DNA of 64,000 nucleotides from Dictyostelium firmibasis (lineage: Eukaryota; Evosea; Eumycetozoa; Dictyosteliales; Dictyosteliaceae). Location: positions 4,024,001 through 4,088,000 of the forward strand of contig CM069768.1 of the NCBI GenBank assembly GCA_036169595.1, in the 5' to 3' direction. Below the pieces are notes generated by a model. The model ran no database searches. It was not told the origin of the DNA and saw nothing but the letters and a program-made list of their open reading frames with translations. Shown here one piece after another: positions 28,786 through 51,471 of the stretch. How positions within the stretch are numbered: the first letter of the stretch is position 1; each line of letters begins with the position of its first letter. Position numbers and translations under genes: made by a program.

Positions 28786-28943
28786 CAACCATTTTTTTAT
28801 TTTTTAATCAATATATAAATATAAATTTTTTTTTTTTTAAAAAAAAAAAAACTATATTCATATATATATATATTTATTTATAAAAAGAATACTTTTAATT
28901 AAAACTGATTACATTATTTTAAATAATTATAAAAAAAAAAAAA
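27261..28943. other. Divergent intergenic region, 1.7 kb
   Basis: It separates the RCC1-BTB gene (minus) from the ankyrin gene (plus). Near 27300-27370 there are three near-copies of the 18-bp unit TGTATTTTTAATTTTGT. A patch at 27990-28600 has mixed composition with a short open frame (separate entry) and the local inverted repeat AGAACTG...CAGTTCT near 28470-28494. A T run of about 55 lies at 28731-28785, just upstream of the ankyrin gene. Confidence 0.55.
28200..28406 (+). pseudogene. Possible gene fragment, 68 codons, unidentified
   Basis: The plus strand is open for FALTQRNLSFNLSNVDCINE, then an amphipathic LIETLEMFKSIQTLCKSIKL stretch ending MIC-stop. Residue use is protein-like and the DNA is not low-complexity. 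There is no good start codon, and I see no clear splice partner. It may be a relic of a duplicated gene; no family is recognised. Confidence 0.3.
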
Positions 28944-30985
28944 ATGAAAGACATTTGGAAATCAGCAAGAAAAGGAGATTTAATAAAGATAAAAAAATAT
29001 ATACCAGGTACCAAAATAAAAGTTGATGAATTAGATAAAGAGGGTAGATCAATACTTCATCATGCAATTGATGGTGATCAATTACAAATGGTTAATTATC
29101 TATTAGAACAAGGTGCAAATATAAATCTAAAGGATCCAAAATCTAGTGATACTGTATGTATAAATAAATATATAAATATATAAATATATACTTTCAAAAC
29201 TATATAGTAAAAAAAAATATTTATTAATCTTTTATATTTAAATATAAACATATAATATATATATATTTTTAATCAATTAAAAAGCCAATTTTAATGTCAT
29301 TAAAAAAAATTAACACAGTTGATAAACAAGAGGATATTGCAATTCTATTAGTTAATAAAGGTGCAGATTTAGACGTTGAATCAAGAGAGAGAAAAAATGT
29401 TGATAGATATGTTGATGCATGTCCAAAGCGTTTTCAAATAAAGTATAAAGATGCAATTACCCAAAAGTTTAAAAATAAATATCCACCAAAAGTTATTGCA
29501 CCAGCAAGTCCAGCAACTCAAATTCTTTTGGCACAAACAGCAGGTTTACCACCACCTTCACCAAAACCACAACAACCAGAGACATCTACTACTACTACTA
29601 CTACTTCACCAACGTCAATTATTACAACAGTTGAACCAAGACCATATGTAAATTCAAATGGTGAAACAGTTGTTAGATCAACAAATGAAATTGATTTAAT
29701 AGTACAACAATCATTATTGGGAGATGATTTCGATAAAGAACAGGATTTGAATATAATTTGGATGGAAGTTGCATTTAGAGCATCTATTGTAGCTATTAGA
29801 TCAGAAAAGGTTAGATATGATGATATAACGAAAGCCACCGATCAATGTGGTAATATTCTTATACATTTACTATCTATCATTGGTAATTCAGAGACAACAT
29901 CATTCATGGAGACAGTAAAGAATCAAGAGGCTGTAAACTCAATTCAAGAACGTGTTAAAAACGTTAAAGAAGGTATTAAACTAAGATTATTCTCTAGAAT
30001 TGATCATGCTGAATTAATTAGATTAGTTGCTGCTTTAATTGGTTCATTACATTGGATCTATAATTGTTGGTCAGAGGTATCACAAGATGATATCAATAGA
30101 TCAATTGCTGAATGTGCTCTATCATGTCGTGTTGCAATGAATTCAGTTACAACTCATACTCCATTTCAGTTGGGTGTTTTAACAAATATTGCAAAGTTAT
30201 TAAAAAATATATCAACAAAAGTTTTCATAACTCGTACTCCAACTGATTCAAAGAAACTTTCAGATTCTTGTTTCATCATATCTTCAACATTTAAATCATT
30301 GATGGTTCTATCGGTTTTAAATGATGTTAAACAGAAATCTGCTGAAAATATAATCTCTTTGGGTCGTTCAATCGCTGAACAATTATCAATACTTAAACTT
30401 CAATCTTCTTCAATATTACCTTCAAGAGTTGGTCAAAATTTATCTTCTCAAGAAGAGCGTGAATTAAATGATTCTGCTTCAAATCAATTACGTTCCTCTA
30501 TTGATTATTATATTTCAAATAAAATTAATGGAGTTGAAGGAAATGGTACAACTACCACAACAACCACAACAACAACAACAGAAGGTGGAATAGTATCTTC
30601 ACCAAAGAGATTACCAAAAGAAGATATAACATTACCATTATTGGCAAATATTGAAAAATCAATATCAATGTTAATTGGTTTTACAACAGAGGATAAAAAT
30701 ATTCAAATGTCAATTCCAGTTCAAATGATCGCTCAGGATATTCATAAACTTAGAATCATTTTATTAGAATACATAAAAGAACAATCTGATACTTTATCAG
30801 AGGAGTTTAAAGATCAAATTACAAATGCTATCAATTGTTCAGCTCATTTTTCAACTCAACAATTATTTTCAGTTTCTGCTTTAATTTGCCATAATAGAAT
30901 AACTGATATCTCTCAATTGGGCTACTCTTCTCGTAATATTGCTGCTTGTTGTTGTATTTTAATTGATTCATTTTGTTTTAATTAA
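28944..30985 (+). CDS. Ankyrin-repeat protein with helical C-terminal region, about 636 aa
   Basis: Two exons, 28944-29153 and 29285-30985, phase-0 junction. Residues 1-120 contain two to three ankyrin repeats (SILHHAIDGDQLQMVNYLLEQGANINLKD; EDIAILLVNKGADLDVESRE read as separate pieces). A Pro/Thr-rich linker at about 165-205 is followed by a long alpha-helical region (about 215-636) with many Leu/Ile heptads and no loop-rich insert except a poly-Thr tract near residue 490. The helical part resembles the four-helix-bundle modules of vinculin/talin-type proteins in general texture, but I see no decisive motif, so an adaptor role at membrane or cytoskeleton is only a guess. No signal peptide or TM helix. 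The 131-bp intron is pure AT. Confidence 0.85.
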
Positions 30986-32556
<1,571 letters not shown>

Positions 32557-33707
32557 ATGTCAGATCAATTAGTTGCACCACCACCTGAAAATTGTCCTGG
32601 CACACAAAGTGAAATGAGTGGAAAATCATCAGCATGTGCTGGTTGTCCAAACCAAGTAAGTTTTAAATACTTTTTCACAAATATATATTATATAAAAAAA
32701 AACAACTATTTATTATTATAAATATAATTTTTTTTCATTTTATTTATTTTTTTTTTTCCTCACACATTAAAGCAAATATGTGCAACAGCACCAAAAGGAC
32801 CAGATCCAGATTTAGTAGAGATTGAAGAAAGAATGAAAACAGTTAAACATAAGATATTGGTATTATCAGGTAAAGGTGGAGTTGGAAAGAGTACATTTTC
32901 ATCACAACTTAGTTTTGCATTATCGATGGATGAAAATGTTGAGGTTGGATTATTGGATATTGATATTTGTGGACCTTCAATACCAAAGATAATGGGATTA
33001 GAAGGTGAAAACATTCATATCAGTGGTCAAGGTTGGGATCCAGTGTACGTACAAGACAATTTGGCAGTAATGTCAGTAGGTTTCTTATTGGATAAAGAAG
33101 AGGATGCAGTAATTTGGAGAGGTCCAAAGAAGAATGGTATCATTAAACAATTCCTCAAAGATGTTTATTGGAATGAATTAGACTACCTCGTAATAGATAC
33201 ACCACCAGGTACATCAGATGAACATCTATCGATTGTACAATATTTGAAAACTTCTAATCTATCAGGTGCAGTTATTGTCACCTCACCACAGGATGTAGCA
33301 TTGATAGATGTTAGAAAAGAGATAAATTTCTGTAAAAAAGTTGGTGTACCAATCATAGGTGTTGTTGAGAATATGTCTGGTTTTGTTTGTCCAAAATGTA
33401 ATAAAGAATCTCAAATTTTCATACCAACAACTGGTGGGGCAGAAAAAATGTCACAAGACATGAATGTACCTTTCTTAGGTCGCATACCTATTGATCCATT
33501 AATTGCTCGTTCTTGTGATGAAGGTAAAAGTTATTTAATAACTCATCCAAATTCTGAAGCTACAAAACAATATAATTTAATTTTTAATAGTAATGTATTT
33601 AATTTTTTAAAAAAAAAAAAAAAAAAAAAATTAAATTTTAATTTTAACTAACCCATTTATTTATTTAATTTATAAAAAAAATAGAAATTAAAGAAACTGT
33701 TAAATAA
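32557..33707 (+). CDS. nubp1: Cytosolic Fe-S cluster assembly factor NUBP1/Nbp35, about 312 aa
   Basis: Three exons: 32557-32655, 32773-33589 and a 23-nt last exon 33685-33707 that closes the protein with KIKETVK. The N-terminal ferredoxin-like cluster site Cys13-x13-Cys27-x2-Cys30-x5-Cys36 is intact. The P-loop GKGGVGKS (about residues 66-74) and [10 protein letters not shown] place it in the Mrp/MinD-type ATPases. The C-terminal CPKC motif, which bridges a cluster between subunits, is also present. NUBP1 with NUBP2 (Cfd1) is the scaffold of the cytosolic iron-sulphur assembly pathway that supplies DNA polymerases, ribosome-recycling ABCE1 and others. Having the four N-terminal Cys marks it as NUBP1 rather than NUBP2. 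Reading through the last donor would give a false poly-Lys tail. Confidence 0.94.
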
Positions 33708-33812
33708 ATTAATTTTTTTTAAAAAAAAAAAAAAAGGAAAAATTTTATCTGTTTTTTTTATTTTTTATTTACAAGGTCTTGGGTGTTAAGTTTTTTTTTT
33801 TTTTCTTCAAAT

Positions 33813-35095
33813 TTAAATTTGGAGAAATTGATAATTTTTCAATTTTTGAGAATTTGAAATAAGTTCGGGTTTAATTGATTTTTCATATTTGGTATTGTAT
33901 TCGTTTATGAAATAAGAGTATAAAGGATAGAACTCATCCATAGAGATATTTGAAATTTTGAATAATGATGGTTTCCAAGCTGGTTCAATTCCCATTATTG
34001 TTCTTGTGGAAGCAATTGATGCACACGCAATAATTGATGGTAATTGTTTTCTAATTTGCATATCTTTTTGTAAAAAAAAAAAAAAAAAAAAATTAATATT
34101 AATTGGATACAATGAAAAAAAAGAAAAAAACTCTTACCTTTATAAGAAATTTTTAAAATTTGATCATTAATTAATTTAAATTGATTTGCAAAATTTAAAT
34201 AATCAATTTCTTTGGTATGAGAACAATCATATGGTTGAATTGAAATGAGTAAGAGATAATCCAAGAAATGAGAGGGAGTTGGATACAAGACTTTAAAGTT
34301 TAGGGCCGATAGAATGTCCATTTCCATTTTAACGATTTCATTGTGGGTATAAGTATTGTTGGTCGAAAAATTAAGTTCCTGAATCGATGGTTGAAATTCT
34401 TCCAACTCTTCAAGTTTTGAAGCGATACTTAAACTGGAGATAGCAACCAATTGAACGATATCAACCTCCATAAATTGATTTGGATAACATTTATCAATTA
34501 GATGGTCAATATAATCATCATAGATTGAAATTGTCATTTGTAATGTTTTTTTACTCATTCTAATAGTTGAGGTTAAATCGTCCAAGAAATCGATTACATC
34601 ATTTCTACAATAGATAGCACAGGCACTGTTGGCCGAAGAAAAGGTTTTTCTCTCTTGAAAGGAGTATTGTTTAGTAATTATATTTGAATAGTAGTCAATT
34701 AAATGTTGAGGAATACTATTGACTTCAAATTGATAGTTTAATTTCATGATTGTTTTCATTGGATTCTTGGTAATTTCAACTATTATTTCATTTTCATTTT
34801 TCAAACTTTCATTGTTAAATATTGATATCTCTTCATCATTTTCATCATTTTCATAATCATTTTCTCCAATTATTTCACTTTCATTTTGTGGTTTTGCAAT
34901 TGGTATTACTTGTAATTTATTAATATAATTATTTTCATTATTATTAATATTTATTTTTGATCGATTATAATGTAAAATTTTTAATTTTAACATTTTTTTA
35001 GTTTGTAAAATTTTTTTTCTTCTTTGATCAACAATTGCTGATTCTATTGGTTTTCTATTTTTTGTTGAAGATAGTTTTGATGGAGTATTATTATA

Positions 35096-35131
<36 letters not shown>

Positions 35132-35833
35132 ATTATTATTATTATTGGTATTGTTGGTATTATTATTATAACTATTATTATTATTATTAATAAGTGAAGA
35201 AATTGAGTTATTATTTAAAGTGGAGATACTATCATTATTGGAATTTGTGTTAATAGTATTATTATTATTATTATTATTGGTTGCACAAATTGTTGAATCA
35301 AATACACTATTTTCATCAACTATTATATAAGTTTTATTGATTTCGTTTGATATTTTTGAAGAGTCATATGTGTATGAAGAATAATCAATTGGTTGACTAT
35401 TGTTAATTGTTGGATAAAAGAAATTAGTCACTGAAAAATTTGGATTTCTTTGGAAAATCCATGATTTATTAATTAATGGATTATTATTATTGGGGTTTTT
35501 AAAAATTTTATTTAATGGTGTTATTGTGTATGATAAATTATTGTTGAAAATTAATTTATCTTCTTCATTTTTATTATTATTATTATTATTAGTTTGTTCT
35601 TGTTCTTGTGGTTGGTAATTATCTTCTTCTTGTGGAAATGGATTTAATGGAGGTAATTCCAAAAATTTATCACTTTTATCTTTAATTGAAATTTCCAAAT
35701 GATTAATTGATGGTAAAATATGATTTTTTTTAATGTTATTATCACTAATATTATTATTTGTTTTCTTAGTTTTTGTATCAGTGGTTGTTATTGTTGTTGG
35801 TGATTTTCTTTTTTTATTTAAATTTGAATCCAT
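33813..35833 (-). CDS. Divergent cyclin, about 648 aa
   Basis: Two exons, 34138-35833 and 33813-34063, joined in phase (SYK-D-MQIRKQ). The first 350 residues are disordered and Asn-rich, with a Lys/Arg-rich opening (KKRKSP) that may be a nuclear-localisation signal. The cyclin box covers about residues 385-500: NDVIDFLDDLTSTIRMSKKT, ISIYDDYIDHLID, LVAISSLSIASKLEELEEFQ and MEMDILSALNFKVLYPTPSHF (quoted in parts); this is the MRAIL-to-hydrophobic-patch region in diverged form, with the SLSIASKLEE segment well kept. A second helical cyclin fold follows (KQLPSIIACASIASTR). It should bind a cyclin-dependent kinase. It is closest in texture to A/B/D-type cyclins but too diverged to assign a class. 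Confidence 0.86.
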
Positions 35834-36952
35834 TTTTTTTATTTTATTATTTTAAAATTATTGGAAATTTTTTATAAAAATTTTATCTATTTTTGGGAAA
35901 AATAAAATTGTATTAAAAGAAAAAAATAAAAAGTTAGTTTTTAATTATTTTTATTTTTTTAATAAGAAAATATATAATTATGAACCTACACAAAACTACT
36001 TTAGATTTTACAATTTTTTTTTTTTTGAAAAAATAAAAAAAAAATAAAAATAAAAATATATTCAAAAGAAAAAAATTTAAAAATTAATAACCAAATCAAA
36101 AAATGTTTTTGGAATAATAAAATTTTTTTTGAAAATTGTTGTTTTTTTTTTTTTTATGGTGAACTTTAGAAAATATAGTTTGCAAATTTAATAATTATAA
36201 TAAAAAAAATAATAATAATAAAAAAATAAAAAATTATATGTTTTTATTTGTATTTGGTATTTTTTTTTTTTTTAGCTGTTATTTTTTTGGTTTTTTTTAA
36301 AAAAAAATAATTAAAAAAAATAAAAAGGCAAATCAATTTTGAAACAACAAAAAACATATATGTAAATACATTCAAAAAATTAAAAAAATAAAAAAAATAA
36401 TACACACACAATAACAAAAAAGCACATAAGCACAATAACCCATTACCACAACCCCACACAAACACACTCACACAAACAAACAACTCACACACCTCCAAAC
36501 TCACAAACACACTCACATATCCTTTTTATTTTTTTTTTTATTTTCATTTTTTTTATTTTTTTTATTTTTTTTGTTTTTTTTATTATTATTTTTTTTTTTT
36601 TTTAAATACCACCAACACACAAAACAAAAATTCAATGTGGCTAACAAAAATAGTAAAAATAAAAAAAAAAAAAACCAAAAAAAAAAAAAAAAACAACATG
36701 AAATGATCTCTGGCGGTCATTTTTATATTTTCAAATTATTTTTTTTTGATTTTATTTTTTTATTTTTTTTTTTATTTTTTTGATTTAATTATTTTATGAT
36801 GTTGATGTATCGCCAAATTAATCTTTTAATCTTTTACAAATTATTAATTTTTTTGAGATTTTATTAATAATGAAAAATAATTATTGATCATTTATTTATC
36901 ACTATTTATGTGATTGTGAATATTAATTATTATTATTTTAAGGATATATATT

Positions 36953-37000
<48 letters not shown>

Positions 37001-37773
37001 TTGATTTATTGAACAATAATTTAACCAACAAAACAAATCAACAAAACAAATCCAAAAAATAAAATAAAAAAAAAATAATAATAATAATAATAATAATAAA
37101 ATTGTGAAGAGAATACATCATATAAAAAAAAAAAAAGATTTGGAGTCATGAAATTTAATTTATAATTAAATTAAATAAATAAAAAAACATTACTTACTAA
37201 AAATTAAATTCTTTTGATTATTTTTATTTTTTTATTTTATCAAAAAAAGAAAAAAAATTGTTTTATTTTAATATTAAGGTACAAAAAATTGGAATAAAAT
37301 AAAATAAAAAATTCTTTTAATTATTAAATATAATAGATAAATTGGTATTTGATTAAAAAAAAAAATTATTTTAATTTAAAAAAAAATTTAATAAAAAATT
37401 TAAATTAAATAAAAAAAAAAAAATAATAAAAACCAAAAATAAAAAAAAAAAAAAATACTTTTTCTTATTGTTTGTTTCTATTTTTGATATCAACTCTTCT
37501 ACAATCAGCTATAAATAAAAATAATTATTGGAATAATTTCATACTAAAATTATATAAAATATATAAGGTGGTGGATGTATTTATTATAAAAAATATAATA
37601 AAAATTTTTACAAATATGAAATGAAAAAGAGAACATGTATATTTTCAATTTTATTAAAAAATAAAAACTTGTGAGTGTGCGAGTGTGTCTGTGTGTACAG
37701 GAGAGTATCTGTTTTAATATATAATGCATTATGAAATAAAACATTATATATAAAGAGTGTGTGACTATATGTG

Positions 37774-37810
<37 letters not shown>

Positions 37811-38458
37811 TGTCTCTCTTTCTCTCTCATATATATACATATATATATATATACATTGTGTGCATAGGGGGTACAATTTGTTTGGGGGAGTGGTGGGGTT
37901 GGTAAGTGTGTGTGATTGTGTGTACTTAAATAACAATAATCAAACAACATACAATCAAATAACAATTATAATAACAATTTATCTCTTTCTTTAATCAATG
38001 GTTATTCAAATTATTTTTTTTTTTTTTTTTTTTTTTAATATTTTTTTTTTATTTTTTAATTATTTTTTTTATTTTTTTTTTTATTAATATTTTTTTTGTA
38101 GATAAACAAACACAAAAGAAAAAAGAAAAAAAAAAAAAAAAATTTTTACTCTTTTGATTACGATGTTCCAATATTATTTTTTTATTTTTAATTTTAATTT
38201 TTTCCAAATGAATAAATAAAAAAACTTACACTTTGAAAAGGGTTTTTTTTTTTTTTTTTTTCTCTAATTGGTGTTTTGTTCTTTTTTCTTTCTCTCACTC
38301 TCTCTTTCTATTTGTTTTTTTCCTTTTTTTTTCAATAAATATTTTTGAAAACATACAACTCATTTAAAAATTATTTAAAAAAAAAAATGATTTGAAACTG
38401 CAATATGGCTGTGGTGAAATGAACAGTTATTTTTTTTTTCATTTTTTTTAAATATTTG

Positions 38459-38497
<39 letters not shown>

Positions 38498-38852
38498 CAC
38501 ATACATGTTTACATAGAACTTTGGTGTTGGTGGTAAAGTAGTAGTGGTAATGGGGTGGGTGGTACAATAAATATGATACAATTTCTTTATAAATATATAT
38601 ATAATATGGCTGTTGTTGATTTATTGTAATTGTATAAAAAGTTGTAGGTTATTAATTGTATATGAGTACTGTAAAAAAAAAAAAAAAAAAGAAAAGTTGA
38701 GATAGATTAAAAGGTAAAACTACTCGCACATTCAAGTAAAAAAGCACTGATTATCACAAATATAATATTATTAATATTTTTTTTATTTTTATAAAAAAAA
38801 TAGAAAAAAATTATAATAATTGTTGTTATTAATACAACCACTTATTGATTAC

Positions 38853-38897
<45 letters not shown>

Positions 38898-39737
38898 AAA
38901 AAAAAAAAAAATAAAGGAAAATGAAAAATATATTTTAAGTTTAAATGAAATAAAATAAAATTACCATTTATTTTTTTTTTTTTTTCCCCACATTGTCTTT
39001 TGTGTTAATGCCTTTTTCATAAAAAAAAAAAATTAAAATAAAAAAATTAAATTAAAAAAATTTCAAGCATCTCAAGTATCTAAATTTTTTTTTTTTTTTT
39101 AATATCCAATTTTAACAAAAATATCAAAAATTTCCCCCATAAATTGAAATCATTTTTATATTTTTTTTTTTTTTTTTTTTTTATAATTTTAATATTAAAC
39201 ATTATCAAAAAAAAAAAAAAAGAAAAAAAAAAAAATTAAAAAGATAGATCAAAAACAAAAACAAAACAAAAAAAAAGTTCCCTATAAAAAAAAAAAAAAC
39301 TATTGATCATACTATTTTTTTATTATAAAAATTGTGGGTACCAGTAAAAAATATTATTATCATTATTATTATTATTCAAAAAAAAATAGTAATCAAGTTC
39401 TTTGAAAAAAACCAATCATAATTGCCATATATGACAATTTGATATTTTTGGGGGATTAAAAAGTTGTAATCTTTCGAAAAAACTATCAAGAAATTCAAAT
39501 TTTATAACAGTTTATAACGAATTTTTGAATGCTTTCAAATTTTTTTTTTTTCTTTTTTTTTTTTTTTTTAAAATTAATGATGTTTGAAAAAAAAGGCAAC
39601 CATATTTTTTTTATATTATAATTTCATGTTTTTGAGAAAATAGAAATGATATTATAAAAAAAAAAACTGTTATAATAAATTTAATTAACTCTTGATCATT
39701 GTTTATTATTACTATTATTTATTATTATTATTTATTA

Positions 39738-39927
<190 letters not shown>

Positions 39928-39953
39928 TATTATAGTTTAAGATGGATTTCGGG

Positions 39954-39979
39954 TTATGTTATGGAATTCCATAACATAA
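39954..39979. repeat. Perfect 26-bp palindrome
   Basis: The half-site TTATGTTATGGAA (39954-39966) is followed immediately by its exact reverse complement (39967-39979), centred on GAATTC. An outer 8-bp inverted pair (39933-39940 and 39990-39997) flanks it. It sits directly after the (ATT)n array. Confidence 0.9.
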
Positions 39980-40616
39980 ATCAATTGATTTAAACTAACC
40001 ATAAATATTAAATAAAAAAAAAAAAAGCTTAAATATAGAAAAATATTAAGGTTTAAGGTGCTGTGAGGGCCAAGCTTGGGATTATTTCTTTTTTTTCAGT
40101 GAATTTTTCTTTATTAAAAAACAGTTTTTATTTTATTTTTTTTATTTTTTTATTTTTTATTTTTTTTTATTTTTTTTTATTTTTTTTTTATACTTTTCTC
40201 GTTTTTCACACAAATACACACTCGCATACACACCAATTCTTTTGTACGATAGATACCTTCATTATATAATATATATATATATAATTTTAATTTTAATTTT
40301 AAAAGTCTATTATTATTCATTGTATTGGTTGTTGTGAAAAATAAAAAAATAAAAAAATAAAAAAAATAAAAAAAATTTAATTATTAAATATTTATAGATA
40401 GTATATATTATTTTTGTGCCACTATTTTTTTTTTTTTTTTTAAAATTTTTTTTTTTTTTAAAATTTTTTTATTTGATATTTTTATATATATAACTACATA
40501 TACCTTTTATTTTTTTTTAAATTTGTTTTATTCCTTTTTACAATTTTTCAAATACACAAACAAAAAAAACATAAAAAAAAAACAAAAAAAAATAAGATTA
40601 TATATAGAATTTAAAA

Positions 40617-48309
<7,693 letters not shown>

Positions 48310-48506
48310 TAATAATAATGACTATAGTACCATTCTGTATATATGTATATTTAATAAAAAAAATTTTTATTTTTAAAATATGGTAATTTTCTTTTCAAAA
48401 CTTAAGCGGTTTTTATTTTTTATTTATTTTTACTTAAAATATAGAGCAAATGTGATAATACCATTGACCAACTTAAAATTCAAACGGTGTTTTTTTTTTT
48501 GTATTA

Positions 48507-49764
48507 CTATTGATTTGTTATTTCCATTAAATAACTTGAAACTGATGATAGTTTACAATTACTGCTATAATTTGATACTACTTTTTGATTTGTTAAAGAA
48601 GAATATTTTGTATTATTTGGACTATATTCAACATTAGTAGTTAAATTTAATTGTTGAATGTAGGTTGCGCCATTATTTTTACCAAAAGCATTTCTATTAA
48701 AAACGTTATCATACTTTGCACCATTGAAAGGTATCCATAAACCCTCACAATAAAATTCGATTTGACTATAACAACCACAATCGGCTATTGTAATATCACC
48801 ACCAGTATTGCATTGTTGTTTTCTAAATGATTTTTCATTGATACTTCTACCACTTATATAACGAGTCGGTATATTGTTATAACGAGTGATTGAAGAAAAG
48901 AATGTACTGAAACTACCACAAGCTCCGAATCCTGTTTCCATACATTTCAATGCTTTCTGTGTACCAAATTTAACGTCATAAACCATATATTTCTTTATAA
49001 ATAGTGAAACTCTATAACAAAAACATAGAATTGATTCCTTGGTACCATCATTGAATATAATTGGTTCTAATTTATACTTTTTAATGAATTGTTGAAATTC
49101 TGGAGCATCATGATTGCATAACTCATCGGGTCTTGTATAAATATAAATCTCCTGTTCTGAAATCGGTGTATATTCAATCTCCTCGCCGTCTGTAACCTCT
49201 TCTAATGCATTTGAATACATTTGACCATCGGTAATATGATACACTGAAAATTTGAAATTATTGTTGTAATTTGTTAACATTGGTGGATTTAAATAATCAA
49301 TCTTATAGCAAGGATATAAATTGGTAGGAATTTCAATTGAGTCAATAATTCTATTAGTTAATTCGCAATGTAAATAAAACTTACTTGCTGTTATATTTTG
49401 AGTTTGAATTGTTTGTGGTTTATGCATATAGACAATGAATTTCTTTAGTTGGTTTATATCAGAGGAATTAAAACCATTGCTGTTACTATTTTTTTCAAAT
49501 GTCCAAGTTATCTTTGTTGTATATCTAAATGAAAATTTATAATTTCTATTAATCTTAAATCTTCTATTCCACATTCTCTTATGAGTTTCATGGTCATTCA
49601 TTAATTTATCTATTGTTGGAATATCCCTTGGTAATTTATATGGATCATTATTTTTAAATCTATAATATGAGTTACTTGGGTATTGTAATATATTCTCTCT
49701 ATCAATAATCTTTGTAATTTGCATATTATTATACATTAGTTTTGAATATGTTAAATAAATTGGC

Positions 49765-49849
<85 letters not shown>

Positions 49850-50564
49850 GATGCTGTTGCTGTTTTTTATCTAATATTATATTATTTATTGGAGCTAAAC
49901 TTAAAATTGGATTTTCAAATTGAGGTAAATCCATTTCTAAGATATAGGAGGAGTTATTATACAAAGAATTTAATTTTTGAATTAAACGCTCAATTGAAAA
50001 TTGAAAATTAATATGTGGTGTATCAAATGATTGAACTCTATCTTTAAATATTGACTTGATATCATTAAATGCTCTTAATTTCTCATTCCTATATTCATTG
50101 ATATTATTATTACAGCTGCTACTATTATTTGGTTGTTGTATTATTTTTTGTTCTTGTGCGTCAACTGATAGAATGTTTAATTTTACTACACCTAAAACTT
50201 GGTAAAAATTTGTTATACTCATAATGTTATTGGTTTGATTGATCAACCATTCATTTATTATTGGCACAATTTGATATTTTAAATTATCACTAAATATTGA
50301 AAAAGGATGTTGTTGAGCATCAATATTGGTGCTTTGATATGATTGTGATAAATTATTTAAAAAGTTACCATCCTTCAAATATATCTCTTAAAATATATTT
50401 TTTTAATTAATCACTTTTTTTTTTTTTTATTATATTTTATTTTATTTTAATTTATTGTTACCTTTTATTTTATCACAAAAATTTGTGACTGAATCATACA
50501 ATCTTGTTGAGTATTCAAATAAATTATAAAACTCTTTTTTTAATAGCTCATAGTTTGGGTCCAT
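48507..50564 (-). CDS. Transglutaminase-like fold protein with altered catalytic triad, about 660 aa
   Basis: Two exons, 50462-50564 (MDPNYELLKKEFYNLFEYST...) and 48507-50386, joined in phase. A poly-Gln tract (about 31 CAA codons, 49763-49852) sits near residue 212-243. The middle is a beta-rich region of unknown type (FSFRYTTKITWTFEK; KFYLHCELTNRII). Residues about 500-610 form a transglutaminase-like/PNGase-type core: GFGACGSFSTFFSSITRYNN with Cys524, IPTRYISGRSI, then CYSQIEFYCEGLWIPFNGA. In active members the last segment reads HxWxEV...W.P.D; here the His position is Tyr and the Asp position is Asn. The protein may therefore be a non-catalytic binder of peptides or glycoproteins; that is inference. 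No signal peptide is seen. It converges on atg2 with about 200 bp between stops. Confidence 0.75.
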
Positions 50565-50810
50565 CGTAGCCACTGTGTTCTTTTAAAAAATCAAGAAATT
50601 TTTTTTTTTTTTTATTTTTTATTTTTATAATAAAAAGAAATTTTTATTTTTTCTAAAAAACTGTTTATTTTGATAGAGATTTATTAAAAAAGATTTTATT
50701 TTTTTAATTTTTTCTTTTTTTTTTTTTTCTTTTTTTTATTTTTTAATTTTCATAATTTAAAAAGTTTTATTTTTTTTTTTTTTTCTTTTTAAATACTTTT
50801 TGGAGTTGAA

Positions 50811-51069
50811 ATGGATTATATTAATAATGAATATGATAATATTTTTAATTATACTAAAAATTATAAAATAAAGGAATTATTTTTAAAAAGATTAAAATTA
50901 GATATAAATACAAAAATTCAAACATTGGAAGATATCTCAAAGATTCAAATTGCATTTTCAAGAAAAATACCCTTTGATAATACTAATATATTAATAAATG
51001 GTTTTAAACCAGTAACTATTGAAAATATTATAAAAAGAGTTTTAATAGATAAGTTTGGTGATTATCATT

Positions 51070-51112
<43 letters not shown>

Positions 51113-51410
51113 CCAACTTATTTTAACATTCTTACTAAAAAAAAAAAAACAAAAAAAATAAATAGGCAGCTACTGTACACATTTAAATATTTTATTTGGT
51201 TTATTTTTGTTTGAAATGGGAATCGATGTTAGATTAATAAAAGGTATTGAGGGAACAAAATTATATAAAGGACCATGGTTTCAATATCATATAAGTAATA
51301 TAATAAATTGGGAAAATAAATTATACTTAGTGGATGTTGGATTTGGTTGTATTTCACCATTTAAACCAGTTGAATTACAAAATGAAGAAGAGATTAATAA
51401 TAATAATATC

Positions 51411-51471
<61 letters not shown>

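Noticed and set aside
33590-33651. Poly-Lys C-terminal extension of NUBP1
   Set aside because: Read-through of an intron; a GTAATG donor and the 23-nt last exon give a normal family ending.
36244-38581. Several 60-130 codon frames in the gene-poor region
   Set aside because: They follow CA/GT islands and A/T runs; both strands are open at once and residues are Lys/Phe/Tyr/His repeats.
49742-50011. Plus-strand poly-Val frame
   Set aside because: Antisense of the poly-Gln tract of the transglutaminase-like gene.
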